A stretch of DNA of 64,000 nt from Tissierellia bacterium (GTDB lineage Bacteria; Bacillota; Clostridia; Tissierellales; Peptoniphilaceae): NCBI GenBank assembly GCA_030535395.1, contig JAUNLK010000002.1, positions 62,001-126,000 of the forward strand, given 5' to 3'. Below the pieces are notes generated by a model, which was given only the letters and a program-made list of their open reading frames with translations, ran no database searches and was not told the DNA's origin. Made by a program: the position numbers and the translations under genes. Below, piece by piece: positions 52,669 to 61,076 of the stretch (positions are counted from its first letter, which is position 1; the number at the start of each line of letters is the position of its first letter).

Positions 52669-53200
52669 GGTGCACCTCCCAGGACTTTTTCAGCTCCTCG
52701 GGACTGATGCCAAAGCGATTGAGGCGCTGGAGAAACTGCTTGGCATTGCCGTGGCCGATGCCCAAATCGGCGGCAATGGCATTTCGCAGCTCCTCCGCCC
52801 CCGGCCGCCCCGCCAGGCCCAGGGCCATCATCTCCTCCATGGTGAAGACCTCCTCGGGCTCCTCCTCCATGGGCTTGGCCGCAAGTATTGCCGCCCGGAT
52901 GGCCTCGGGGGGCGCATTTTCCACCCCAATATTGCCCTTGGCCGTGGTGGCCAAGGACTGCTCCAAGAAGGCGTGCTTGGGGTTTTTCAGTGCCCCGTCC
53001 AGCCTCTTTCGGATCTGATTGCCCATGTAGTCCGGGTCGGTGAGGATGATGACGCCCCGCCGCTCTTCGATTTTCCGGGCGGTGGCGAGGAATTTTTTCC
53101 CGAAGCCAAAGCCCGAGGTGGCAATGACATCGGCATCCAGGGCGGCCTTCACCCGGGCAATGTCGTCCTTGCCCTCTACGATGATGACCTCCTTAATCAT
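52658..53200 (-). CDS. rnmV: Ribonuclease M5
   Basis: A 180-residue Toprim-domain nuclease that matures 5S rRNA. The glutamate is in IIVEGKDD near the N-terminus, and the DxD-type metal site in ILTDPDYMGNQIR. The C-terminal half (HAFLEQ, GVENAPPEAI) is family specific. ATG 53200 gives the normal N-terminus MIKEVIIVEGKDD and lies inside the end of tatD. Confidence 0.95.
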   Translation of the reverse strand: MIKEVIIVEGKDDIARVKAALDADVIATSGFGFGKKFLATARKIEERRGVIILTDPDYMGNQIRKRLDGALKNPKHAFLEQSLATTAKGNIGVENAPPEAIRAAILAAKPMEEEPEEVFTMEEMMALGLAGRPGAEELRNAIAADLGIGHGNAKQFLQRLNRFGISPEELKKSWEVHRGR

Positions 53201-53987
53201 GGTGCATCCCCCGGGGCATGGAGATGCCGTAGAAGTTGAGGGCATTGTCGTCGGTGATTTTCACCAGCTCCTCCACTTCCATGCCCCGAAGCTGGGCGAT
53301 GTAGTCGGCCACCAGGGCCACATACTTGGGCTCGTTTCGCTTGCCCCGGTGGGGCACCGGGGTCATATAGGGGGCATCGGTCTCCAGGAGGAGGTGCTCC
53401 ACGGGAATTGCCCGGGCCACTTCCTTGGGGTTTTTGGCGTTTTTAAAGGTGACGGCGCCCCCCAGGCTGATGAGAAAGCCCATGTCCACGTATTTTTTCA
53501 TGGTGGCCACGGAGTCCATATAGCAGTGGAGGAGGACCTTCAGCTCTGGGGCCCTTTTGTGGGCCCGGCTGAGGATCTCCAGGGTGTCGGCCTCGGCCTC
53601 CCGGCTGTGGATGACCACGGGGAGCTTCAGCTCCATGGCCAGTTCCAGCTGCTTTTCAAAGACCTCCCTCTGGACCTTCCGGGGGGAGAAGTCGTAGTGA
53701 TAGTCCAGGCCCATCTCCCCCAAGGCCACCACCTTGTCGTAGGAGGAGAGGACCCGCAGGGCATCCTCCACCTCATCGGTGTAGGTGGAGGCCTCGTGGG
53801 GGTGAACGCCAACGACGGCATAGATCCGCTCATGGTCCCTGGAGAGGGCCACGGAAGCCTTGGAGGTGGCTAGATCCGAGCCCACATTGATGGCCAGATC
53901 CACCCCGTCCCTCTCAAAGTTTTTGATGATTTTTACCGCCTCTGAGCCGAAGCGATTGCTTTCCAAATGAGTGTGGGCATCAATCAT
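53193..53987 (-). CDS. tatD: TatD family deoxyribonuclease
   Basis: A 264-residue metal-dependent hydrolase. Metal ligands are visible in MIDAHTHLE, ALGEMGLDYHYD, VIHSREAEADT, LLHCYMD and LETDAPYM. TatD proteins act as 3'-5' DNA exonucleases in repair. It lies seven bases after metG and overlaps rnmV by eight bases, the conserved metG-tatD-rnmV-rsmA block. Confidence 0.95.
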   Translation of the reverse strand: MIDAHTHLESNRFGSEAVKIIKNFERDGVDLAINVGSDLATSKASVALSRDHERIYAVVGVHPHEASTYTDEVEDALRVLSSYDKVVALGEMGLDYHYDFSPRKVQREVFEKQLELAMELKLPVVIHSREAEADTLEILSRAHKRAPELKVLLHCYMDSVATMKKYVDMGFLISLGGAVTFKNAKNPKEVARAIPVEHLLLETDAPYMTPVPHRGKRNEPKYVALVADYIAQLRGMEVEELVKITDDNALNFYGISMPRGMHHD

Positions 53988-53994
53988 GGCAACC

Positions 53995-55959
53995 TCAAGA
54001 GATGGTGGCGCCGCTGTCCAGGCGCTCCCCGGGACTCAACAGGGAGAGGGCCCCGTTGAGATCCTCCGCCGCGAGAAGCATCCCCTCACTGAGGATGCCC
54101 CTCATCTTCCGGGGCTTGAGATTGGTGACCACCACCACTTGGCGGCCCACCAATTCCTCTGCCTCATACCACTCCTTGATCCCCGAGAGGATGGTCCGCT
54201 CCTCGGAGCCCATGTCCACAGTGAGGACGTAGAGCTTGTCGGCATTGGGGTGATCCTCCGCCTTTAGGACGGTGCCCACCCGAAGGTCCAGCTGATCCAG
54301 GACATCGATGGTCACCTCGTCCTTGTAGGGGGGCAGCTGGGGCCGGGCGCTCTGCTCCTTCTCCTTCTTCCGCTGCTCAATGAGGGCGGCGTTTTTCTCC
54401 TGGAAGATCTCCACTTCCTTGGCCACATCCATCCGGGGGAAGATGATGCCGTCCTTGTGGACCCTCTGGCCGTCCAGCAGGCCCCAGACCTTGGCATCGT
54501 CGTAGACCAGTTCCCCCTCAAGGCCCAACTGCCGGTGAATCTTCACGGCGGTGTCGGGGAGGAAGGGGCTGATGAGGACGGAGATGATTCTCAGAGACTC
54601 CGCCAAGTGGTAGAGGACGGTGTTCAGGCGAGTGGCATCCTCCCCCTTGGCCAGGACCCAGGGTTCGTTTTCGTCCACGTATTTGTTGCTCCTGCCCACC
54701 AATTTCCAAATGGCCTGGAGGGCACTGGAAAACTGGAGGTGGTCCATGGCCCGGTCCACTTCCTGCCAGGTGCTCTTGGCCAGCTCCTCCAACTCCCCGT
54801 CCAGCTCCGTGGAGGGGCCGGGAGTGGGCACCACGCCGTCATTGTACTTTTCGATCATGGAGAGGGTCCGGGAGACGAGATTGCCCAGGTCATTGGCCAG
54901 ATCTGCATTGAGGCGCTTGATGAAGCTCTCGGCATTGAAGGAACCGTCGTTGCCAAAGCTGAACTCCCGGAGGAGGAAGTACTTCAAGGCGTCCAGGCCG
55001 TAGAGCTCAATGATGGGCTCGGGATAGACCACATTGCCCTTGGATTTACTCATTTTGTCGTTGTCGAAGAGAATCCAGCCGTGGCCAAAGACCTTCTCCG
55101 GCAGGGGCAGCTCCAAGGCCATTAAAATGGCCGGCCAGATGATGGTGTGGAAGCGGACGATCTCCTTGCCCACCAGGTGGACATCGGCGGGCCAGAATTT
55201 GTTGAATTTTTCCTCGTCGGTGCCGTAGCCAATGCCGGTGAGATAGCAGGAGAGGGCGTCGATCCACACATAGACCACATGATTTTCATCGAAGGGCACC
55301 TTCACCCCCCAGTCGAAACTGGAGCGGGTCACGGACAGATCGTCCAGGCCGTCCTTGAGGAAGGAATTGACCATCTCTGCCTCCCGGCTCTTGGGCTCAA
55401 TGAACTCGGGGTGGTCCTTGTAGTACTGGAGGAGGCGGTCCCGGTACTCCGAGAGGCGGAAGAAATAGCTCTCCTCCTTCTGGAGCTGGGTCTCCCTGCC
55501 GCAGTCGGGGCACCGGTTCCCGTCCAAGAGCTGACTTTCAGACCAGAAGGCCTCACACTGGGTGCAGTAGTAGCCCTCGTACTCCCCCTTGTAAATGGCC
55601 CCCTTGTCGTAGAGCTTCTGGAAGAGCTCCTGGACATTTTTCTCGTGGCGGGGATCGGTGGAGCGGACAAAGGCGTCGTAGTTGATATGGAGGCTCTCCC
55701 AGAGCTTTTTGGTGTCTGCCACAATGCGGTCGATGTATTCAATGGGTTCCAGCCCCACCTCCTGGGCCTTCTGCTGGAGCTTTTGGCCGTGCTCGTCGGT
55801 GCCGGTGACAAAATAGGCCTCATAGCCCTGGAGGGTCTTGTAGCGCTTTAGGGCATCGGCCGCCACCGTGGAGTAGGTGTGGCCAATGTGGAGATTGTCA
55901 CTGGGATAGTAGATGGGGGTGGTGATATAGTATGTCTTCTTTTCTTCCGGATGATCCAT
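53995..55959 (-). CDS. metG: Methionyl-tRNA synthetase
   Basis: A 654-residue class I synthetase charging tRNA-Met. The HIGH motif is in DNLHIGHTYS, the KMSKS loop in DNDKMSKSKGNV, and a single zinc knuckle in CTQCEAFW and CPDCGRE. The C-terminal 105 residues are an EMAP/Trbp111-type tRNA-binding domain (LDLRVGTVLKAEDHPNADKL). ATG 55959 follows GAGGAGG; an upstream ATG at 55977 lacks a site. First gene of metG-tatD-rnmV-rsmA. Confidence 0.96.
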   Translation of the reverse strand: MDHPEEKKTYYITTPIYYPSDNLHIGHTYSTVAADALKRYKTLQGYEAYFVTGTDEHGQKLQQKAQEVGLEPIEYIDRIVADTKKLWESLHINYDAFVRSTDPRHEKNVQELFQKLYDKGAIYKGEYEGYYCTQCEAFWSESQLLDGNRCPDCGRETQLQKEESYFFRLSEYRDRLLQYYKDHPEFIEPKSREAEMVNSFLKDGLDDLSVTRSSFDWGVKVPFDENHVVYVWIDALSCYLTGIGYGTDEEKFNKFWPADVHLVGKEIVRFHTIIWPAILMALELPLPEKVFGHGWILFDNDKMSKSKGNVVYPEPIIELYGLDALKYFLLREFSFGNDGSFNAESFIKRLNADLANDLGNLVSRTLSMIEKYNDGVVPTPGPSTELDGELEELAKSTWQEVDRAMDHLQFSSALQAIWKLVGRSNKYVDENEPWVLAKGEDATRLNTVLYHLAESLRIISVLISPFLPDTAVKIHRQLGLEGELVYDDAKVWGLLDGQRVHKDGIIFPRMDVAKEVEIFQEKNAALIEQRKKEKEQSARPQLPPYKDEVTIDVLDQLDLRVGTVLKAEDHPNADKLYVLTVDMGSEERTILSGIKEWYEAEELVGRQVVVVTNLKPRKMRGILSEGMLLAAEDLNGALSLLSPGERLDSGATIS

Positions 55960-55971
55960 GGTTCCTCCTCT

Positions 55972-56014
55972 GTGCATAGATGATGCACGTAAAAAATCAT
56001 ATAGGATGATTTTT
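55972..56014 (-). promoter_or_regulatory. Two hairpins in the metG leader
   Basis: In transcript order, AAAAATCAT-N5-ATGATTTTT (55992-56014) has the look of an AT-rich attenuator. GTGCAT-N5-ATGCAC (55972-55988) ends two bases before the ribosome site and could mask it. No T-box sequence is present. Confidence 0.4.
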
Positions 56015-56032
56015 GTTTTAACCTATTTCTTC

Positions 56033-56061
56033 ATTATACCCAGTGGGAGAGTATAAAACAA
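56033..56061 (-). promoter_or_regulatory. Promoter of metG operon
   Basis: TTGTTT (56056-56061), 17-base spacer, perfect TATAAT (56033-56038) on the minus strand. Confidence 0.7.
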
Positions 56062-56116
56062 TTTGGGGGGAGGGGCCCCCTTTTGGGGTATACAAAATAT
56101 ACTGAAAGGAGCACTC

Positions 56117-57457
56117 ATGAAACACTACGATTACATCGCCATTGGGGGCGGAAGCGGGGGCATAGCCACTGCCAATCGCGCCGCCGAGTATGGGGCCAGG
56201 GCCCTGATCATAGAGCAGGACCTGGTGGGGGGCACTTGTGTCAATCGAGGCTGTGTTCCCAAGAAAGTCCGCTGGTACGGGGGCGTCATGAAAATGGCCC
56301 TGGACCACCACGCCTATGGCTATGGGGTCAGTCAAGTGGACTACAATTTCGACTATGGAGAACTGAAAAAGCAGGCTGACAACTACATCGAGCGGGCCCG
56401 GGCATCCTACTTCAAGGGCTTTGAAGCCAGGGGCACCGAACTTTTAAAGGGCAAGGCCACCTTTGTGGACGACCACACCGTGGAGGTGAACGGGGAGCTT
56501 TACACCGCAGATCACATCACCATTGCCACCGGGGCACATCCCAGAATGCCCAATTTTGAAGGGGCGGAGTATTTGGACAATAGCACCGACTTTTTCAATT
56601 GGACGGAACTGCCCGGAAAAATCGCCGTCATTGGCGGGGGCTATATTGGCACCGAGCTCAGCGGTCTGGTGGCAGAGCTGGGGGCCGAGACCCACTTCTA
56701 CATCAGGGGCCAGAGAATCCTGGCCAATTTCGACAGCTACATCACCGATGTGGTGACCCGCCACCTGGCCCAGACCGGGGTGAACCTCCACTTTGGCCTG
56801 AGCCTTTCCCGGGTGGAGAAAGTGGAGGAGGGGCTCTTGGCCCACCTCAGCGACGGCACCACCGAAGTCTTCGACAAGATCATTTGGGCGGCGGGCATCG
56901 CCCCCAACACCCAAAACCTGGGCCTGGAAAACACCCACATCGCCCTCTCCCCCAAGGGGAGCATCCTGGTGGATGAGTATCAGAACACCAATGTTCCCGG
57001 ACTCTATGCCATTGGGGATGTCATCGACAAGGTGAATCTCACCCCCGTGGCCATTGCCGCCGGCCGCAGACTCTCCGACCGCCTCTTTGGCGGCATGGAG
57101 GGCCGCAAGCTCAACTACGAGAACATCCCCTCGGTGGTCTTCACCAATCCCCCCATGGGATCTGTGGGCCTCACCGAGGAGGAGGCCCGGAAGCGCTACG
57201 ACGATGTGAAGGTCTATGCCCACAAGTTCACCGACATCTTCTCCTCCCTCACCCCCGTCCGCCGGCAGAACCGGATGAAGATGGTGGTCCAGGGCCCCGA
57301 TGAAGTGGTGGTGGGCATCCACATGGCCGGAGACGGCGTGGACGAGTCCCTCCAGGGCTATGCCGTGGCCGTGGCCAATGGCCTCACCAAGGCCCAGTTC
57401 TCCGACACCGTGGCCATCCACCCCACCACTGCCGAGGAAGTGGTGACTCTGAGATAA
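56117..57457 (+). CDS. gor: Glutathione-disulfide reductase
   Basis: A 446-residue pyridine-nucleotide-disulfide oxidoreductase. FAD-binding GGGSGG, the redox pair C41/C46 in GGTCVNRGCVPKK, the NAD(P)H motif GGGYIGTE, and the catalytic H435/E440 in HPTTAEE are present. The disulfide motif CVNRGC is glutathione-reductase type. ATG 56117 follows AAAGGAG. A TATACT -10 box lies about 20 bases upstream. Glutathione or a related thiol such as gamma-glutamylcysteine would be the substrate; no synthesis gene is in the window. Confidence 0.9.
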   Translation: MKHYDYIAIGGGSGGIATANRAAEYGARALIIEQDLVGGTCVNRGCVPKKVRWYGGVMKMALDHHAYGYGVSQVDYNFDYGELKKQADNYIERARASYFKGFEARGTELLKGKATFVDDHTVEVNGELYTADHITIATGAHPRMPNFEGAEYLDNSTDFFNWTELPGKIAVIGGGYIGTELSGLVAELGAETHFYIRGQRILANFDSYITDVVTRHLAQTGVNLHFGLSLSRVEKVEEGLLAHLSDGTTEVFDKIIWAAGIAPNTQNLGLENTHIALSPKGSILVDEYQNTNVPGLYAIGDVIDKVNLTPVAIAAGRRLSDRLFGGMEGRKLNYENIPSVVFTNPPMGSVGLTEEEARKRYDDVKVYAHKFTDIFSSLTPVRRQNRMKMVVQGPDEVVVGIHMAGDGVDESLQGYAVAVANGLTKAQFSDTVAIHPTTAEEVVTLR

Positions 57458-57480
57458 TTTTTAAGACTCTAAAAAGTTTC

Positions 57481-57509
57481 TTGACTTTCCTCCAAAGCTG
57501 TATTACTAT
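57481..57509 (+). promoter_or_regulatory. Promoter of the metNIQ leader
   Basis: TTGACT (57481-57486), 17-base spacer, TACTAT (57504-57509), with transcription expected near 57516, just before T-box stem I. Confidence 0.6.
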
Positions 57510-57515
57510 GCCAGT

Positions 57516-57775
57516 ATCGAAGATGAAGAGAAGAGTATCCATTCACCTTCAGGTTTCAGAGAGTCCCCATTTGGTGCAAGGGGATGCCGAAGAGAGTGGA
57601 GAACATGGCCTCGGATTCCGAGGGTCCCAAAGGCCCTTGCAGGTGCGCCTGTTATAGCGCCGGAGTATGATGGTACTCGATGAGGCAGAAATCGCGAGGT
57701 TTCTGTAAACAAAAGGTGGTAACACGATGATTCGTCCTTTTCCCCTGCCGTGGCAGTGTGGAAGAGGACTTTTTT
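57516..57775 (+). ncRNA. T-box riboswitch, methionine-specific
   Basis: Stem I begins near AGATGAAGAGAAGAGTA, with the AGAGAGT element and distal loop after it. The specifier is probably ATG (57605-57607) in GAGAACATGGCC. Stem III (AGAAA/TTTCT) precedes the T-box AAAAGGTGGTAACACG (57711-57726). Its UGGU bulge pairs with ACCA of tRNA-Met. AAAAGG/CCTTTT forms the antiterminator. The competing terminator is GTCCTTTTCC (57734-57743) with GGAAGAGGAC (57760-57769), followed by six T. Uncharged tRNA-Met should allow read-through into metNIQ. Confidence 0.92.
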
Positions 57776-57801
57776 GTATACAGATGATGAAGGAGGAAGC
57801 A

Positions 57802-58866
57802 TTGATAGAGCTACAGGATATTTCCGTGGTCTTCACCCGAGATGGAAATACACTGAGGGCCGTGGATGAGGTGAATCTCACCGTGGAGAAGGGGGATATA
57901 TTTGGCATTGTGGGCTTTTCCGGGGCGGGGAAATCCACCCTGGTGAGGACCATCAATCTCCTCCAGCCCCCCACCGAGGGCACCGTCACCGTCTCGGGGA
58001 CGGAACTCACCTCCCTCTCCCAGGCAGAACTTCGCCAGCGCCGGAAGAAAATTGGCATGATCTTCCAGCACTTCAATCTCATGAATGCCCGGACCATACT
58101 GGAAAATGTCACCTATCCCCTGAAGCGCTCGGGACTGTCCAAGGAGCAGAAGCGGGAGCGGGCCATGAAGCTGTTGAAATTGGTGGGCATTGAGGAGAAG
58201 GCCCACCAATACCCCAAGGAGCTCTCCGGGGGGCAAAAGCAGCGGGTGGCCATTGCCCGGGCCCTGGCCAATGAGCCGGAGATCCTCCTCTGCGATGAGG
58301 CCACCAGCGCCCTGGACCCCCAGACCACCCTCTCCATCCTCCACCTCCTCAAGGAGCTCAACCGCACCATGGATCTGACCATCGTCCTCATCACCCACGA
58401 GATGCAGGCCGTCAAGGAAATCTGCAACAAGGTGGCGGTGATGGAGGCGGGGCGAGTGGTGGAACAGGGCACCATTCTCGACATCTTCGCCAATCCCAAG
58501 GAGGACATCACTAAGGAGTTTATCAACACCGCCAATCACCAAAACGAAACTCGAAACAAAATTCTGGAGCACAATGTCCTGGACATGTTTCCAAAGGGCA
58601 CCCTCCTCCACAATCTCAAATACATCGGCGACAGCAGCCTCAGGCCCCTTTTGGCCGACCTCTATCAGCTCTTTGCCGTAAAGACCAATATCCTGGCCGG
58701 GAGCATCGAGTACTTGGACCAGACCCCCTTTGGCAATCTCCTGGTGGTCTTCGAGGGGGAAGTCCCCCACCGGGAGGCGGCCATCGCCTATCTCAGGGAA
58801 AATGGCGTCGCCGTCACCGAGGAGAAGACCCAGCTTCCCCAGGAAAGGGAGGTGAAGCATGTTTGA
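57802..58866 (+). CDS. metN: Methionine ABC importer ATPase
   Basis: A 354-residue ATPase: Walker A GFSGAGKST, signature LSGGQKQR, Walker B ILLCDEATSALDP, H-loop THEMQ. A C-terminal NIL ligand-binding domain (about 265-350) allows inhibition by methionine. TTG 57802 is chosen with AGGAGG five bases upstream. The in-frame ATG at 57727 lies inside the T-box antiterminator and cannot be the start. It overlaps metI by eight bases. Confidence 0.95.
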   Translation: MIELQDISVVFTRDGNTLRAVDEVNLTVEKGDIFGIVGFSGAGKSTLVRTINLLQPPTEGTVTVSGTELTSLSQAELRQRRKKIGMIFQHFNLMNARTILENVTYPLKRSGLSKEQKRERAMKLLKLVGIEEKAHQYPKELSGGQKQRVAIARALANEPEILLCDEATSALDPQTTLSILHLLKELNRTMDLTIVLITHEMQAVKEICNKVAVMEAGRVVEQGTILDIFANPKEDITKEFINTANHQNETRNKILEHNVLDMFPKGTLLHNLKYIGDSSLRPLLADLYQLFAVKTNILAGSIEYLDQTPFGNLLVVFEGEVPHREAAIAYLRENGVAVTEEKTQLPQEREVKHV

Positions 58867-59518
58867 AAATGTAGCACAGTACCAGCAGGACTTTCTCATT
58901 GAAACTGGAGCCACTGTCTACATGGTGGTTCTCACCGCCATCATCGCCGGCATCCTGGGCCTCATCACCGGGGTCCTCCTCATCCTCACCCGGGAGGGGG
59001 GACTCATGGAGCACAGGCCCCTCTACTGGATCCTGGACAAGCTGGTGAATATTTTCCGCTCCATTCCCTTTGTCATTCTCCTGGCCCTCATTAGCCCCGT
59101 GACCCGGGCCATCATTGGCACCACCATCGGCAATCGGGCGGCCATTGTGCCTCTGGTCTTTGGCACCGTCCCCTTCTACGCCCGCCAGGTGGAAAATGCC
59201 CTGGCCGAGGTGGACGGGGGGATCATCGAGGCCGCCATCGCCATGGGGGATGCCCCCAAAGATGTCATCTTCGGGGTCTACCTCAAGGAGGGCCTCCCCG
59301 CCATCATCAGAGCCAGCGCCATGACCGTCATCTCCCTCATCGGCCTCACCGCCATGGCGGGGGCCGTGGGGGCCGGGGGCCTGGGCAATCTCGCCATCAC
59401 CAAGGGCTACAATCGCCTCCAAGACGATGTGACCTTGGTTGCCACTGTCATCATTCTGCTGTTAGTTTTTGTCGCTCAGGGAATCTTCAACCTTTGGGAA
59501 AAGAAGGTCTCCCACTAA
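58859..59518 (+). CDS. metI: Methionine ABC importer permease
   Basis: A 219-residue membrane protein with five hydrophobic segments and the EAA loop EAAIAMGDAPKDVIFGVYLKE, which contacts MetN. FRSIPFVILL and AGAVGAGGLGNLAI are family typical. GAGGTG lies within the metN end. It acts as a homodimer in the membrane. Confidence 0.95.
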   Translation: MFENVAQYQQDFLIETGATVYMVVLTAIIAGILGLITGVLLILTREGGLMEHRPLYWILDKLVNIFRSIPFVILLALISPVTRAIIGTTIGNRAAIVPLVFGTVPFYARQVENALAEVDGGIIEAAIAMGDAPKDVIFGVYLKEGLPAIIRASAMTVISLIGLTAMAGAVGAGGLGNLAITKGYNRLQDDVTLVATVIILLLVFVAQGIFNLWEKKVSH

Positions 59519-59537
59519 TTCCTTTAAGGAGGACATT

Positions 59538-60413
59538 ATGAAAAAATGGAAGAAAATCACCCGCTTGACCGCCCTCACCCTCTTCGCACTCCTCTTTGCC
59601 GCAGCCTGCGGCGGTGGCGGAGGCCAAAACGCCGGGGGAGATGCCCCCGCAGCTGAAGGTGCCAAGGGCACCGTGGAAGATCCCGTAAAAGTGGGGGTCG
59701 TGGGAGACGACGCCAGAATGTGGGAAGTGGCCAAGGAACTGGCCGCCAAGGACGACTTCCACATTGAAATTGTGGAATTCACCGACTACAACACCCCCAA
59801 CGACGCCCTGGCCGGTGGAGACCTGGACCTCAACGCCTTCCAGCACCAGGCCTTCCTGGACGACTACAACGAAGCCAAGGGCACAGAGCTCACCACCATT
59901 GGGGTCACCTATCTGGATCCCCTGGGCCTCTACTCCGTGAAAGTACTGAGCCCCGATGAAGTGCCCCAGGGAGGCACCGTGGCCATTCCCAACGACCCCA
60001 CCAATGCCGGCCGGGGGATCTATGTCCTGGAGCAAGCGGGCCTCATCACCCTGAAAGAGGACGCCCCCCTCTCCCCCACAGTGGACGACATTGCAGAAAA
60101 CCCCAAGGAACTGGAGATTAAAGAACTGGATGCCGCCCAAATTGCCCGGAGCCTCCCCGATGTGGATGCCGCCATTATCAACAGCGGCCTGGCCGTGGAC
60201 GCCGGTCTCGATCCCCTCTCCGACTCCATCTTCATTGAAGAGGCGGGAGAAGCCGCACAGGAGTACATCAATGTCATCGTGGCCCGTCCCGAGGACAAGG
60301 ACAACGAGGCCTATCTCAAAACCGTGGGCTACTACAATACCGACGAAGTGGAAATTGCCATTCAGGAAGTCTACAATGGCAGCAAACTCGCCGCTTGGAA
60401 ACTGGAAAAATAA
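59538..60413 (+). CDS. metQ: Methionine-binding lipoprotein
   Basis: A 291-residue NlpA-family lipoprotein. The signal peptide ends in the lipobox FAAAC (C24) with a glycine run after it. The mature protein shows VKVGVVGDDARMWEVAKE, DLDLNAFQHQAFLDDYN and VAIPNDPTNAGRGIYVLEQ. ATG 59538 follows AAGGAGG. Third gene of the T-box-controlled operon, followed by a terminator. Confidence 0.95.
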   Translation: MKKWKKITRLTALTLFALLFAAACGGGGGQNAGGDAPAAEGAKGTVEDPVKVGVVGDDARMWEVAKELAAKDDFHIEIVEFTDYNTPNDALAGGDLDLNAFQHQAFLDDYNEAKGTELTTIGVTYLDPLGLYSVKVLSPDEVPQGGTVAIPNDPTNAGRGIYVLEQAGLITLKEDAPLSPTVDDIAENPKELEIKELDAAQIARSLPDVDAAIINSGLAVDAGLDPLSDSIFIEEAGEAAQEYINVIVARPEDKDNEAYLKTVGYYNTDEVEIAIQEVYNGSKLAAWKLEK

Positions 60414-60429
60414 AAGCAACAGCATGATG

Positions 60430-60462
60430 AAAACTCCGGAGCTCACTCCGGAGTTTTATTTT
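60430..60462 (+). terminator. Terminator of metNIQ
   Basis: AAAACTCCGGAG-CTCA-CTCCGGAGTTTT followed by ATTTTTATT, 17 bases past the metQ stop. Confidence 0.92.
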
Positions 60463-60477
60463 TATGGCAGGCCGCCC

Positions 60478-60506
60478 TTGACAGAGCCCCAATCCATCTG
60501 TATAAT
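60478..60506 (+). promoter_or_regulatory. Promoter of tRNA-Ser
   Basis: Perfect consensus: TTGACA (60478-60483), 17-base spacer, TATAAT (60501-60506), 26 bases before the mature tRNA. It probably also transcribes the SRP RNA. Confidence 0.92.
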
Positions 60507-60532
60507 AGATTTCTGTAATCAATAATTAACAC

Positions 60533-60624
60533 GGAGAGATGGTTGAGTTGGTTTAAGGCGCTCGCCTGGAAAGCGGGTATACGTTAATAGCGTATCGGGG
60601 GTTCGAATCCCCCTCTCTCCGCCA
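60533..60624 (+). tRNA. tRNA-Ser (anticodon GGA)
   Basis: Acceptor GGAGAGA/TCTCTCC, anticodon loop CTGGAAA, a long class II variable arm (GGTATACGTTAATAGCGTATC), T-loop TTCGAAT and encoded CCA. Reads TCC and TCT. Confidence 0.95.
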
Positions 60625-60635
60625 GTAAAAATTTT

Positions 60636-60902
60636 GCCATGCTAGACGGGAAATTAGCGGTGTCCTGTAACCTGCAATCCGCTACAGCAGGGTTGAATCC
60701 CCGATTTCGGTCTTCACTTCTTCGGTCTGCCCGAGGCAAGTGGCGTTGAGGACCGGGCTTCACGCAACAGGCCCCTGCGAACCGTGTCAGGTCTTGACGG
60801 AAGCAGCACTAAGTAGGTTCGTCTGTGTGCCGTGAAAGTACCCGATCTGAGTTAACTGCCCCGGTAACGCGAGGGAGGGCTGAACAACATCGGGTGCATG
60901 GC
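60636..60902 (+). ncRNA. ffs: Signal recognition particle RNA, large Bacillus/Clostridium type
   Basis: The 5' end GCCATGCTAGACGGG pairs with GCATGGC at the 3' end. The Alu-domain segment TAGCGGTGTCCTGTAACCTGC and ATCCGCTACAGCAGGG is the scRNA signature. The conserved tip GTCAGGTCTTGACGGAAGCAGC binds Ffh. About 267 bases, typical for Firmicutes with an Alu domain. It sits 11 bases after tRNA-Ser and likely comes from the same transcript. The ends are set by pairing and may be off by a few bases. Confidence 0.93.
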
Positions 60903-60914
60903 TCTATAGAAAGT

Positions 60915-60942
60915 AAAGACAGGCTTTCGCCTGTCTTTTTTG
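60915..60942 (+). terminator. Terminator after SRP RNA
   Basis: AAGACAGGC-TTTC-GCCTGTCTT followed by TTTTTGTTG. Confidence 0.93.
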
Positions 60943-60948
60943 TTGCCC

Positions 60949-61020
60949 AAATTCACCCACCAAAAAGCCCCCAGGCCGCGGCTGCGGTTCTGGGGGTTTT
61001 GTATTTATCTTCGGTCTCGG
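60949..61020. repeat. Direct repeat copy A, containing a terminator hairpin
   Basis: About 72 bases matching 62213-62281 except for some substitutions and a 3-base length difference. It includes the hairpin CCCCCAG/CTGGGGG and ends in ATCTTCGGTCTCGG, which in copy B is the 3' end of the peptide-transporter ATPase gene. Here that gene end is only a remnant. It can terminate the lipoprotein gene on the minus strand. Confidence 0.88.
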
Positions 61021-61076
61021 AGCTTGCGGACCTTTGTCAGATTTCCATGTGTTTTAATATCCCTAGTAATTCAACT

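Noticed and set aside
57727..57801. ATG 57727 as the metN start
   Set aside because: It lies inside the T-box antiterminator and ahead of the terminator. Homologous sequence begins at the TTG at 57802, which has a ribosome site.
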